Source: JBEIFW01 sp046081125 (GTDB taxonomy: Bacteria > Actinomycetota > Acidimicrobiia > Acidimicrobiales > Ilumatobacteraceae). From it: 64,000 bases of DNA. The DNA lies in assembly GCA_046081125.1 (NCBI GenBank), contig JBJTVH010000068.1, positions 1 to 64,000 of the forward strand, in the 5' to 3' direction. Below are positions 26,035-33,153 of the stretch, one piece after another. The position numbers and the translations under genes were made by a program. Below the pieces are notes generated by a model. The model saw nothing but the letters and a program-made list of their open reading frames with translations, did no database searches and was not told the origin of the DNA. The first letter of the stretch is position 1. Every line of letters starts with the position of its first letter.

Positions 26035-26988
26035 ATGGTTGCGACGCTGGTCCCGCCGCCCGACGCGCTCCCCGACGTGCTGCCCACCGCACGGCTGGGC
26101 GCGCGAGGCATGCCGGTGCGCGAACTGCGCGACGAGCTGCGCCGGATCCCCACCGCCCGCAACGTGATCGTCGTCGTATCGGCCGTCGCCCAGACCGTCG
26201 GGGTCGTCATCGCCGCCGCGTGGATCGACACCTGGTGGGCCTACCTGCTCGCCTTCGCCCAGATGGGCCGGGGGCACTGCCAGCTCAACATCCTCGGCCA
26301 CGAGGCGGCACACCGCTTGCTGTTTCCGAACCAACGCGCCAACGACGTCGTCGGCCGCTTCGTGCTCGCCTACCCGACCTTCCAGGCCTTCAGCGCCTAC
26401 CGCCGGGCCCATTTCGCCCATCACCGAGACGAACTCGGCCCCGACGAGCCCGACCTCGCCCTCTACCGCGGGTATCCGGTCACCCGAGCATCGTTGCGCC
26501 GCAAGCTGACCCGGGACCTGCTGTTCGTCTCGGCGTGGAAGAACTGGCGCGGGTTGCTCGGCGCGGCACGACGCCGCTCGCGCGAGGCCTGGCAGATCCT
26601 CGCCGTGCAGGCGGTCCTCGCGGGCGCCGCAGTGATCACGCTGCGGCCGTTGGCCTACGTCGTGTGGATCGCGGCGTGGGGATCGCTGTGGAAGGTTTCG
26701 AACCGGTTGCGCTCGTTGGCCGAGCACGCCGGGATGGAGCGCTCGGCCGACCGGCGCCGGACCACCCACGTGGTGCACCAGTCGTGGCCGGCGCGGTTCG
26801 CCTTCGTGCCGTACCACACCGGTTGGCACCTGGCCCACCACGCCGACATGGGGGTCCCGTGGTGCAACCTGCCCCGGCTCCACGACGAACTCGTCGCCTC
26901 GGGATGGGTCACCGAGGCGATCACCTGGCCCAACTACCGGACGTTCTGGCGGGCCGCTGCGTCCCGCACGGCCGCGCCGGTGAAGTGA
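26035..26988 (+). CDS. Fatty acid desaturase family protein
   Basis: A 317-residue membrane di-iron enzyme. The three His clusters are HEAAH (89-93), HFAHH (126-130) and HTGWHLAHH near the C-terminus, spaced around hydrophobic segments as in the FA_desaturase family. Such enzymes desaturate or hydroxylate acyl chains, carotenoids or sterol-like lipids using a ferredoxin or similar donor. About four transmembrane helices are expected. The ATG sits in a CCATGG where the YHYH remnant approaches from the other strand. The plus-strand acyl-CoA dehydrogenase follows after 48 bases. Confidence 0.87.
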   Translation: MVATLVPPPDALPDVLPTARLGARGMPVRELRDELRRIPTARNVIVVVSAVAQTVGVVIAAAWIDTWWAYLLAFAQMGRGHCQLNILGHEAAHRLLFPNQRANDVVGRFVLAYPTFQAFSAYRRAHFAHHRDELGPDEPDLALYRGYPVTRASLRRKLTRDLLFVSAWKNWRGLLGAARRRSREAWQILAVQAVLAGAAVITLRPLAYVVWIAAWGSLWKVSNRLRSLAEHAGMERSADRRRTTHVVHQSWPARFAFVPYHTGWHLAHHADMGVPWCNLPRLHDELVASGWVTEAITWPNYRTFWRAAASRTAAPVK

Positions 26989-27036
26989 CACGCGACGGCG
27001 CAAGTGCCGAGCGGCACATCGGTACGCTCGGGGGCC

Positions 27037-28746
27037 ATGGGTGTTGACTTCCGACCGCCGATCGACGACATCGCCTTTGTGCTCGAGCACGTCGCCGGGC
27101 TTGCGGACATCGCCTCGTTCCCGGGGCTCGAGCAGGCCGATCTCGCCACGACCGTCGGGTTGCTCAGCGAGGCCGGGCGGTTCGTGGCCGAGGTCATCGC
27201 CCCGCTGAACGTCATCGGCGACATCGTCGGCAGCCGGCGCAATGCCGACGGCACCGTCACGACGCCGCCCGGGTTCGCCGCCGCCTACCGGCAGTACATC
27301 GAGGGCGGCTGGGGTGGGATCAGCTTCCCGACCTCCATCGGCGGTGGGGGCTTCCCCTGGGTCGTCACGATCGCCGTCCAGGAGCTGATCTCGGCCGCAA
27401 ACATGGGGTTCTCGCTGTGCCCGCTGCTCACCCAGGGCGCGATCGACCTGTTGCTGCACCACGCCGACGAGGTCCAGCGCGAGACGTACCTGCCGAAGCT
27501 GGTGACCGGCGAGTGGTCCGGAACGATGAACCTCACCGAACCCGATGCCGGCAGCGACGTCGGCGCCCTGCGCACCAAAGCGGTGCCGGCCGACGACGGC
27601 ACGTACCGGATCTCGGGCACGAAGATCTACATCACCTACGGCGAGCAGGACCTCAGCGAGAACATCGTGCACCTCGTGCTCGCGCGCACGCCCGGGGCAC
27701 CGGCCGGCACCAAGGGCATCTCGGTGTTCATCGTGCCCAAATTCCTGGTCCGGGCCGATGGCACGCTCGGTGAGCGGAATCGGCTGCAGTGCTTGAAGGT
27801 CGAGCGCAAGCTCGGGATCCACGCCTCGCCGACCTGCGTGATGGAGTTCGACGACGCCGTCGGGTATCTCATCGGCGACGAGGGCACCGGGATGCGCTCG
27901 ATGTTCACGATGATGAACAACGCCCGGCTGTCCGTCGGCCTCGAAGGTCTCGCCATCACCGAACGCGCCTACCAGCAGGCCCTCGCCTACGCCCACGACC
28001 GGCGGCAGGGCAAGGCGCCCGGAGCGACCGGGCAGGACTCGTCACCGATCGTTGATCACCCCGACGTGCAGTTGCTGTTGGCCCGGATGCGTGCCGGCAC
28101 CGAAGGGCTGCGGGCGCTGCTCTACCTCGACGCGTCCTGCGTCGACCGAGCCTCACACCATCCGGATCCGGCTGAGCGAGCCAAGGCGGCCGACCTGGTC
28201 GCCCTGCTCACCCCCACCGCCAAGGGATTCTCCACGGACCTCGGCGTCGAGCTCACCTCGCTCGGCATCCAGGTGCACGGCGGGATGGGCTACGTCGAGG
28301 AGACCGGCGCCGCCCAGCACTGGCGCGACAGCCGGATCGCCCCCATCTACGAGGGCACCAACGGCATCCAGGCCATCGATCTCGTCACCCGCAAGCTCGG
28401 CCTCGGGGGCGGGGCCGTCGTGGCCGAGTTGCTCGCCCGAGTGGAGGCCGATGCCGGCGCCACCCCGGCCCTCGCCGCCCTTCGTCGTTCGGCCACCTGG
28501 CTCGGCGAGGCGCTGGCGGCCGGGAGGCTGGCCGACACCCTCGCCGGGGCCACGCCGTTCCTGCGCCAGTTCGGCCTCGTGCTGTGCGACTGGTTGCTGC
28601 AGCGCATGGCCACCGTGCCGGGCGCGCCGGCATCCAAGGCCCTGGTGGCCGAGGTGTGGCGGACCCGGTTCCTGCCCGAGGCCATTGGGCTCGAGGTCGC
28701 CGTCACCGCCGGCGCCGCGGCACCGGCCGCGCTGTCCGCGCGCTGA
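27037..28746 (+). CDS. Acyl-CoA dehydrogenase, long form with C-terminal extension
   Basis: A 569-residue flavoprotein that catalyses alpha,beta-dehydrogenation of acyl-CoA thioesters. It has NLTEPDAGSDVGALRTKA and YRISGTKIYITYGEQD for FAD and substrate binding, the CoA-proximal KLGIHASPTCVMEF, GGMGYVEETGAAQHWRDSRI, and the catalytic base Glu439 in YEGTNGIQ. About 130 extra residues at the C-terminus place it with the AcdA/FadE5-like long group rather than the 380-residue type. The ATG at 27037 fits the N-terminus of that group (MGVDFRPPIDDIAF). Convergent with the uridine phosphorylase gene. Confidence 0.93.
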   Translation: MGVDFRPPIDDIAFVLEHVAGLADIASFPGLEQADLATTVGLLSEAGRFVAEVIAPLNVIGDIVGSRRNADGTVTTPPGFAAAYRQYIEGGWGGISFPTSIGGGGFPWVVTIAVQELISAANMGFSLCPLLTQGAIDLLLHHADEVQRETYLPKLVTGEWSGTMNLTEPDAGSDVGALRTKAVPADDGTYRISGTKIYITYGEQDLSENIVHLVLARTPGAPAGTKGISVFIVPKFLVRADGTLGERNRLQCLKVERKLGIHASPTCVMEFDDAVGYLIGDEGTGMRSMFTMMNNARLSVGLEGLAITERAYQQALAYAHDRRQGKAPGATGQDSSPIVDHPDVQLLLARMRAGTEGLRALLYLDASCVDRASHHPDPAERAKAADLVALLTPTAKGFSTDLGVELTSLGIQVHGGMGYVEETGAAQHWRDSRIAPIYEGTNGIQAIDLVTRKLGLGGGAVVAELLARVEADAGATPALAALRRSATWLGEALAAGRLADTLAGATPFLRQFGLVLCDWLLQRMATVPGAPASKALVAEVWRTRFLPEAIGLEVAVTAGAAAPAALSAR

Positions 28747-28752
28747 CCGGCG

Positions 28753-29535
28753 TCAGCGGGCGAGCCAGCGGCGGGCACCCTCGACCGCGACGGCGATCGC
28801 AGCCTGGACCGCCGCCTCGGCCTCGTCAGCGCCCACGATCCGTTCGCTCTCGGTGCGCTGGGCGATGACGGCGAGCACGGCACCGGCGGCGAGGCCGTAG
28901 ATCAGCGACTGGGTGAACAGCAGCCCGGCCTCCATCTCGAAGTTCACGATGCGCAACGCTCGGTACTCCTCGGTCATGCCGACATTGCGCCGCAACAGCA
29001 TCGGGTTGAACGAGGTGGCGGTGCGCTCCTGCCCCTCGAAGAACGTGTCGACCGACGCCGTCACCCCGACGACGTGCGGGACACCGATCGTGGCGGCGGC
29101 CTCGGCCAGGGTGACGGTGAGGAACGGGTCGGCCGCGGCGGGGAACTCGGCCGGCGCCAGGTCGCGCGCCGCACCCTGGCGGCACAGGGCCGCCTGGCTG
29201 ACGACGACGGTGCCGGGCGCGACGTGGGGCTGGATCGATCCGGTGGTGCCGACCCGCACGATCGTGCGGATCCCCAACTGCGCCAACTCGTTCACCACGA
29301 TCGAGGTCGAGGGCCCGCCCATGCCGGACGTGCACGACAGCACCGGGGTGCCCTCGAGCGAACCGAGGTAGCTCACCAGGCCGCGGTTGCGCGAGAGCGG
29401 CCACGGCTCGTGGAGGTGGGCGAGCGCGATGGCCTCGGCCCGGTCGGGGTCACCGGACAGGAACGCAAACGTCGGGCCCGGGCTCGGGAGGTCGTCGGTC
29501 CCGAAGCCGAGGTGATGGGCGTGGACTGCGGCCAT
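28753..29535 (-). CDS. udp: Uridine phosphorylase
   Basis: A 260-residue nucleoside phosphorylase of the NP-1 fold that cleaves uridine with phosphate to uracil and ribose 1-phosphate. The match to the enterobacterial enzyme is close: SGDPDRAEAIA, GMGGPSTSIVVNELAQLGIRT, RVGTTGSIQ, PAEFPAAAD, VTASVDTFFEGQER and NFEMEAG for ribose and phosphate binding. The length is normal. It lies convergent to the acyl-CoA dehydrogenase and 9 bases after the folate cyclo-ligase stop, so the two minus-strand genes may be cotranscribed. Pyrimidine salvage is the expected role. Confidence 0.9.
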   Translation of the reverse strand: MAAVHAHHLGFGTDDLPSPGPTFAFLSGDPDRAEAIALAHLHEPWPLSRNRGLVSYLGSLEGTPVLSCTSGMGGPSTSIVVNELAQLGIRTIVRVGTTGSIQPHVAPGTVVVSQAALCRQGAARDLAPAEFPAAADPFLTVTLAEAAATIGVPHVVGVTASVDTFFEGQERTATSFNPMLLRRNVGMTEEYRALRIVNFEMEAGLLFTQSLIYGLAAGAVLAVIAQRTESERIVGADEAEAAVQAAIAVAVEGARRWLAR

Positions 29536-29544
29536 GGGCCGACG

Positions 29545-30102
29545 CTACCGGCGCGTCACCGCCACGACGCCCGCCTCGGTGACCAGGTGGGTCATCGCCA
29601 CGTCGTGGGCGTCGCGCGGCAACTCGTCGACGACCAGCGCGGCGGTGACGACCCCGATCCGCCAGGCCGCCGGGGCGAGCCCGGCCAGGAACCGGTCGTA
29701 GTAGCCGGCGCCGTGGCCGAGGCGGGTCCCGCAGCAGTCGAAGGCCAGCCCCGGCACCAGCACGACGCCGATCTCGGCGAGCGGGATCGCCTCGGCGTCG
29801 GCCACCGGTTGGCGGAAGCCCCAACGGTGGTCCTCGAGCTCGGCGTCGGCCCGATGCACGGTGAGCTCGTGCCCGGCCGGCGGCGTGCGGGTCAGCGCCA
29901 GCGGCCCGACCGCGAGCCGGCGCAGGTCGATCTCGTGGGCGAGCGGCCAGTAGGTGACGATCCATCCCGGCGGTCGGGGCCCGTCGAGGAACGTCTCGAG
30001 GTGGGCCACGACGGCGCCGTCGTCGGCGACGAGACCGGCCCGTCGGGTCCGGGCCCAGCGTCGCCATGCCGCTTTGTCGTCGGGCACCGCCGAGGGGTCC
30101 AC
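29545..30102 (-). CDS. 5-formyltetrahydrofolate cyclo-ligase family protein
   Basis: A 185-residue MTHFS-family protein that converts 5-formyl-THF to 5,10-methenyl-THF with ATP. The ATP/Mg loop GTRLGHGAGYYDRFL is intact, preceded by VLVPGLAFDCCG. The N-terminal basic helix KAAWRRWARTRRAGL replaces the usual KxxLRxxxR. The ending VDELPRDAHDVAMTHLVTE matches the family. It is divergent from the ferredoxin gene and upstream of udp. Confidence 0.9.
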   Translation of the reverse strand: MDPSAVPDDKAAWRRWARTRRAGLVADDGAVVAHLETFLDGPRPPGWIVTYWPLAHEIDLRRLAVGPLALTRTPPAGHELTVHRADAELEDHRWGFRQPVADAEAIPLAEIGVVLVPGLAFDCCGTRLGHGAGYYDRFLAGLAPAAWRIGVVTAALVVDELPRDAHDVAMTHLVTEAGVVAVTRR

Positions 30103-30149
30103 GGCGTCACGCTACGGTCGACGGCGTCGCTCGACGAAGGAGGAACGAC

Positions 30150-30344
30150 GTGAAGGTGTGGGTCGATCCCGACAAGTGCCAGGGCCACAACCGCTGCTAC
30201 GCGTTGGCGCCGGAGCTGTTCGACGTCGACGACTACGGCAACGCATCGGGCAAGCGCGACGGCGTCGTGCCGGCCGGGCTCGAGGACAAGGCCCGGTTGG
30301 CCGCAGCCAACTGCCCCGAGTTCGCCGTCGTCATCGAGGAGTGA
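30150..30344 (+). CDS. Small ferredoxin, 3Fe-4S type with His in the cluster loop
   Basis: A 64-residue ferredoxin. Cluster ligands are Cys10, Cys16 and Cys55 (NCP), with His13 where a 4Fe-4S protein would have Cys, giving the CxxHxxC...CP pattern of actinobacterial P450 ferredoxins, usually 3Fe-4S. It starts at a GTG with an excellent GAAGGAGG site. It carries electrons to a monooxygenase; candidate partners here are the P450 6 kb downstream or the desaturase. The immediate neighbour is mscR, which begins 5 bases after this stop, so the two are one operon. Confidence 0.92.
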   Translation: MKVWVDPDKCQGHNRCYALAPELFDVDDYGNASGKRDGVVPAGLEDKARLAAANCPEFAVVIEE

Positions 30345-30349
30345 GCACC

Positions 30350-31438
30350 GTGCCGCACGAGGTACGCGCCGTCGTGGCGCTCGGCGAGAAGCAGCCGGTG
30401 TCGGTGACCATGATCCGGGTGCCCGACCCCGGGCCCGGTGAGGCACTCTTGCGGGTGCAGGCCTGCGGGGTGTGCCACACCGACCTGCACTATCGCGAGG
30501 GCGGGATCTCGCAGGACTTCCCGTTCCTGCTCGGCCACGAGGCCGCCGGCATCGTCGAAGCGGTGGGCCCCGACGTGCGCAACGTCGCCCCCGGCGATTT
30601 CGTCGTCCTCAACTGGCGGGCCGTGTGCGGCACCTGCCGGTCCTGCCGCAAGGGCAGGCCCCAGTACTGCTTCGCGACGTTCAACGCGACGCAGAAGATG
30701 ACCCTCCTCGACGGCACGCCGCTGTCGCCTGCGCTGGGCATCGGCGCGTTCGCCGACAAGACCCTCGTGGCCGCCGGGCAGTGCACCCCGGTGAACCCGG
30801 CGGCGCCACCGGCCACCGCCGGCCTGCTCGGCTGCGGAGTGATGGCCGGTCTCGGCGCCGCGATGCTCACCGGCAACGTCCAGCGGGGCGACACGGTCGC
30901 GGTGTTCGGTTGCGGCGGGGTCGGCGACGCCGCGGTGATGGGCGCCCGGCTCGCCGGCGCCACCACCATCGTCGCCGTCGACCTCGACGACCGGAAGCTG
31001 CAGTGGGCCCGCGCCGCCGGTGCCACCCACCTCGTCAACGCCGCCCGCTCCGACGCCGTCGAGGCGGTCAAGGCGGCGACCGGCGGGTTCGGCGCCGACG
31101 TGTGCATCGAGGCCGTCGGGAACCCGAAGGTGCTCGAGCAGTGCTTCTTCGCCCGCGACCTCGCCGGCACCGTCGTGCAGGTCGGCGTCCCCACGCCCGA
31201 CATGCGGTTCCCCGATCTGCCGATGATCGAGTTCTTCGGCCGGGGCGGAGCGTTGAAGCCGTCGTGGTACGGGGACTGCCTGCCGAGCCGGGACTTCCCG
31301 CTGCTGGTCGATCTGTACCTGCAGGGTCGGCTCGACCTCGACGCGTTCGTGTCCGAGACGATCCCGCTCGACGGCGTCGAGGACGCGTTCCACAAGATGG
31401 AGCGCGGTGAGGTGCTCCGCTCCGTCGTGGTGCTGTAG
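30350..31438 (+). CDS. mscR: S-(hydroxymethyl)mycothiol dehydrogenase
   Basis: A 362-residue zinc alcohol dehydrogenase of the mycothiol-dependent formaldehyde dehydrogenase / nitrosomycothiol reductase group. The catalytic zinc site is Cys42 in GVCHTD and His63-Glu64 in GHEAAG; the structural zinc uses Cys93, 96, 99 and 107. NWRAVCGTCRSC, FATFNATQKMTL and ALGIGAFADKTLVAAGQC are particularly close to MscR rather than to general alcohol dehydrogenases. It detoxifies formaldehyde or S-nitrosomycothiol and so implies a mycothiol-making actinobacterium. I chose the GTG at 30350, with GAGGA 9 bases upstream; a GTG at 30341 overlapping the ferredoxin stop is the alternative. Confidence 0.9.
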   Translation: MPHEVRAVVALGEKQPVSVTMIRVPDPGPGEALLRVQACGVCHTDLHYREGGISQDFPFLLGHEAAGIVEAVGPDVRNVAPGDFVVLNWRAVCGTCRSCRKGRPQYCFATFNATQKMTLLDGTPLSPALGIGAFADKTLVAAGQCTPVNPAAPPATAGLLGCGVMAGLGAAMLTGNVQRGDTVAVFGCGGVGDAAVMGARLAGATTIVAVDLDDRKLQWARAAGATHLVNAARSDAVEAVKAATGGFGADVCIEAVGNPKVLEQCFFARDLAGTVVQVGVPTPDMRFPDLPMIEFFGRGGALKPSWYGDCLPSRDFPLLVDLYLQGRLDLDAFVSETIPLDGVEDAFHKMERGEVLRSVVVL

Positions 31439-31440
31439 CG

Positions 31441-31469
31441 CTCCCCCGGGAGAAGCACCGGGTCGGTGC
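31441..31469 (+). terminator. Paired hairpins after mscR
   Basis: CTCCC-CC-GGGAG is followed at once by GCACC-GGGTC-GGTGC. Two short perfect stems right after the mscR stop could end transcription, though there is no U-tract and the first loop is only two bases. Confidence 0.4.
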
Positions 31470-31491
31470 GATCCTTTCGATACGTTGTTGC

Positions 31492-31517
31492 GGAACATCG
31501 TTTCGGAACATCGTTTC
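31492..31517 (+). promoter_or_regulatory. 13-bp tandem repeat before the TetR gene, candidate operator
   Basis: GGAACATCGTTTC occurs twice in direct tandem, followed by GATAGT, a possible -10 (31518-31523) only 8 bases before the GTG start. The wider segment also repeats TTTCGATA. This AT-richer region is the likely autoregulatory site, with leaderless transcription of the regulator. Confidence 0.5.
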
Positions 31518-31531
31518 GATAGTGTGGCGTC

Positions 31532-32128
31532 GTGCCCCGGCCGAAGGAGCGAACCGCCGAGCTGCGTGACGAGGTGCTCGCCGCCGCGATCGGCCTGCTC
31601 GGTCACGACCGGACGGCGATCACGGCGCGTGCGGTCGCCGCCACCGCCGGCACCTCGACCGCCGCGGTCTACGAACTGTTCGGCGACAAGGGCGGCCTGC
31701 TCCGGGCCGTCTTCCACGACGGTTTCCGACGTCTCCACGACACCCTGGCCGCCGTGCCCACCGGCGCCGACCCGCGGGCTGACCTCGTCGCCCTTCTGGC
31801 CGCCTCCCGGCGCTTCGCGCTCGACCACCCGACGCTGTTCGAGGTGATGTTCGCCCGCCCCTTCGCCGAGTTCGAGCCCGGCCCCGACGATGCCGAGGCC
31901 GCCGCCGGCATCGTCCGGCTCGTGCTGCGCACCGTCGACCGGGCCCGAGCCGCCGGCGTGCTCGCCGGTGAGCGCCGCGATCTCGCCCACGTCCTCGTCG
32001 CCGTCAACCGGGGCCTCGTCGCCGCCGAACTCGCCGGCATCGCCGGCAGCTCACGCGCCGGCGTGGAGCGGCGGTGGCGGCTCGGGATCGACGCCGTCCT
32101 CGACGGCTTGGCCGCCAAGGAGCCCTGA
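31532..32128 (+). CDS. TetR-family transcriptional regulator
   Basis: A 198-residue TetR repressor. The N-terminal helix-turn-helix spans about 9-55: LRDEVLAAAIGLLG, ITARAVAATAGTSTAAVYELFGDKGGLL. The C-terminal ligand domain contains a TetR_C-type helix bundle (LFEVMFARPFAEFEPGPDD). The GTG start lacks a Shine-Dalgarno site and lies just after a possible -10, which suggests a leaderless message. The stop shares one base with the ATG of the next dehydrogenase (TGATG), so that gene is the probable regulated partner. Confidence 0.9.
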   Translation: MPRPKERTAELRDEVLAAAIGLLGHDRTAITARAVAATAGTSTAAVYELFGDKGGLLRAVFHDGFRRLHDTLAAVPTGADPRADLVALLAASRRFALDHPTLFEVMFARPFAEFEPGPDDAEAAAGIVRLVLRTVDRARAAGVLAGERRDLAHVLVAVNRGLVAAELAGIAGSSRAGVERRWRLGIDAVLDGLAAKEP

Positions 32129-33150
32129 TGCGCCAACTCACCTACCGGTCCGCAGGCGTCGTCGCCTGGGAGGAGGTGCCCGAACCGGACGGTCCCGGGC
32201 CCACCGGTGCGCTCGTGCGGCCCCTCGCCGTCGCCCGGTGCGACCTCGATCTGCCGATGGCCGCGTTCGGCCTGTTCCCCGGCCCGTTCCCCGTCGGTCA
32301 CGAGATCGCCGCCGAGGTGATCGCCGTCGGCACCGAGGTGCAGACCCACCGTCGCGGTGATCGTGTGGTGGTGCCGTTCCAGGTGTCCTGCGGCGCCTGC
32401 CGCCCCTGCGCCCGGCGCACCTTCGCCGCGTGCGGCGCCCATCGGGCCCCGCTCGGTGCGTCGTTCGGCTTCGGGCCGTCGGGCGGCGGCTTCGGCGGCG
32501 GGGTCACCGACGTGCTGGCCGTCCCGCATGCCGACCACCTGCTGGTCGCCGCACCGGCCGGCACGTCCCCGGTGGTGCTCGCGAACCTGTCCGACAACGT
32601 CGCCGACGCCTACCGCGCCGTCGCCCCGATGCTGCGCGAGGAGCCCGATCGCGACGTGCTGATCCTGTCGGCCGGGATCGGGGCCATCCCCCTGTACGCC
32701 GCCGGTGTCGCCGTCGCGCTCGGCGCCCCGTCGGTCCGCTACGTCGATTGCGATCCCGAACGGGTGGCGATCGCCGCCCGCCTCGGCGCGACGGCGAGCC
32801 TCCACGAGGGGCAGTGGCCGAAGCGGTTCGACCCGGCTGCGATCGTCGTCGAGTCCGTGGGCGAGCCGGCGGGGCTGCAGTGCGCGCTGCGGTCCACCGA
32901 GCCGTACGGCACCTGCACGACCGTGTCGGTGTCGTTCGAACCGGTCACGCTGCCGGTGGTCGAGCTGTACACGCGAGGCGTCACCTTCCACGCGTCGCGC
33001 GCCGACGGCCGCCGCCTCCTGCCCGAGGTTCTCGATCTCGTGGCCTCCGGCCGGTTCGACCCGCTGTCGATCCCCACCACCGTCGTGGACTGGGGCGACG
33101 CCGCCGAGGCCTGGCTGGCCCCGGCCACGAAGCTCGTCGTCGCCCGCTGA
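32128..33150 (+). CDS. Zinc-dependent MDR alcohol dehydrogenase
   Basis: A 340-residue medium-chain dehydrogenase. The catalytic zinc ligands are Cys38 and His58-Glu59 (GHE), and the structural site is Cys88, 91, 94 and 102. The Rossmann loop is SAGIGAIPLYAAG, somewhat divergent from GxGxxG, and the acidic residue after strand 2 lies in YVDCD, favouring NAD. The level of similarity to threonine or sorbitol dehydrogenases is family-level only. It is coupled to the TetR gene by a 1-base overlap and convergent with the arylsulfatase, 3 bases apart. Confidence 0.86.
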   Translation: MRQLTYRSAGVVAWEEVPEPDGPGPTGALVRPLAVARCDLDLPMAAFGLFPGPFPVGHEIAAEVIAVGTEVQTHRRGDRVVVPFQVSCGACRPCARRTFAACGAHRAPLGASFGFGPSGGGFGGGVTDVLAVPHADHLLVAAPAGTSPVVLANLSDNVADAYRAVAPMLREEPDRDVLILSAGIGAIPLYAAGVAVALGAPSVRYVDCDPERVAIAARLGATASLHEGQWPKRFDPAAIVVESVGEPAGLQCALRSTEPYGTCTTVSVSFEPVTLPVVELYTRGVTFHASRADGRRLLPEVLDLVASGRFDPLSIPTTVVDWGDAAEAWLAPATKLVVAR

Positions 33151-33153
33151 GCC

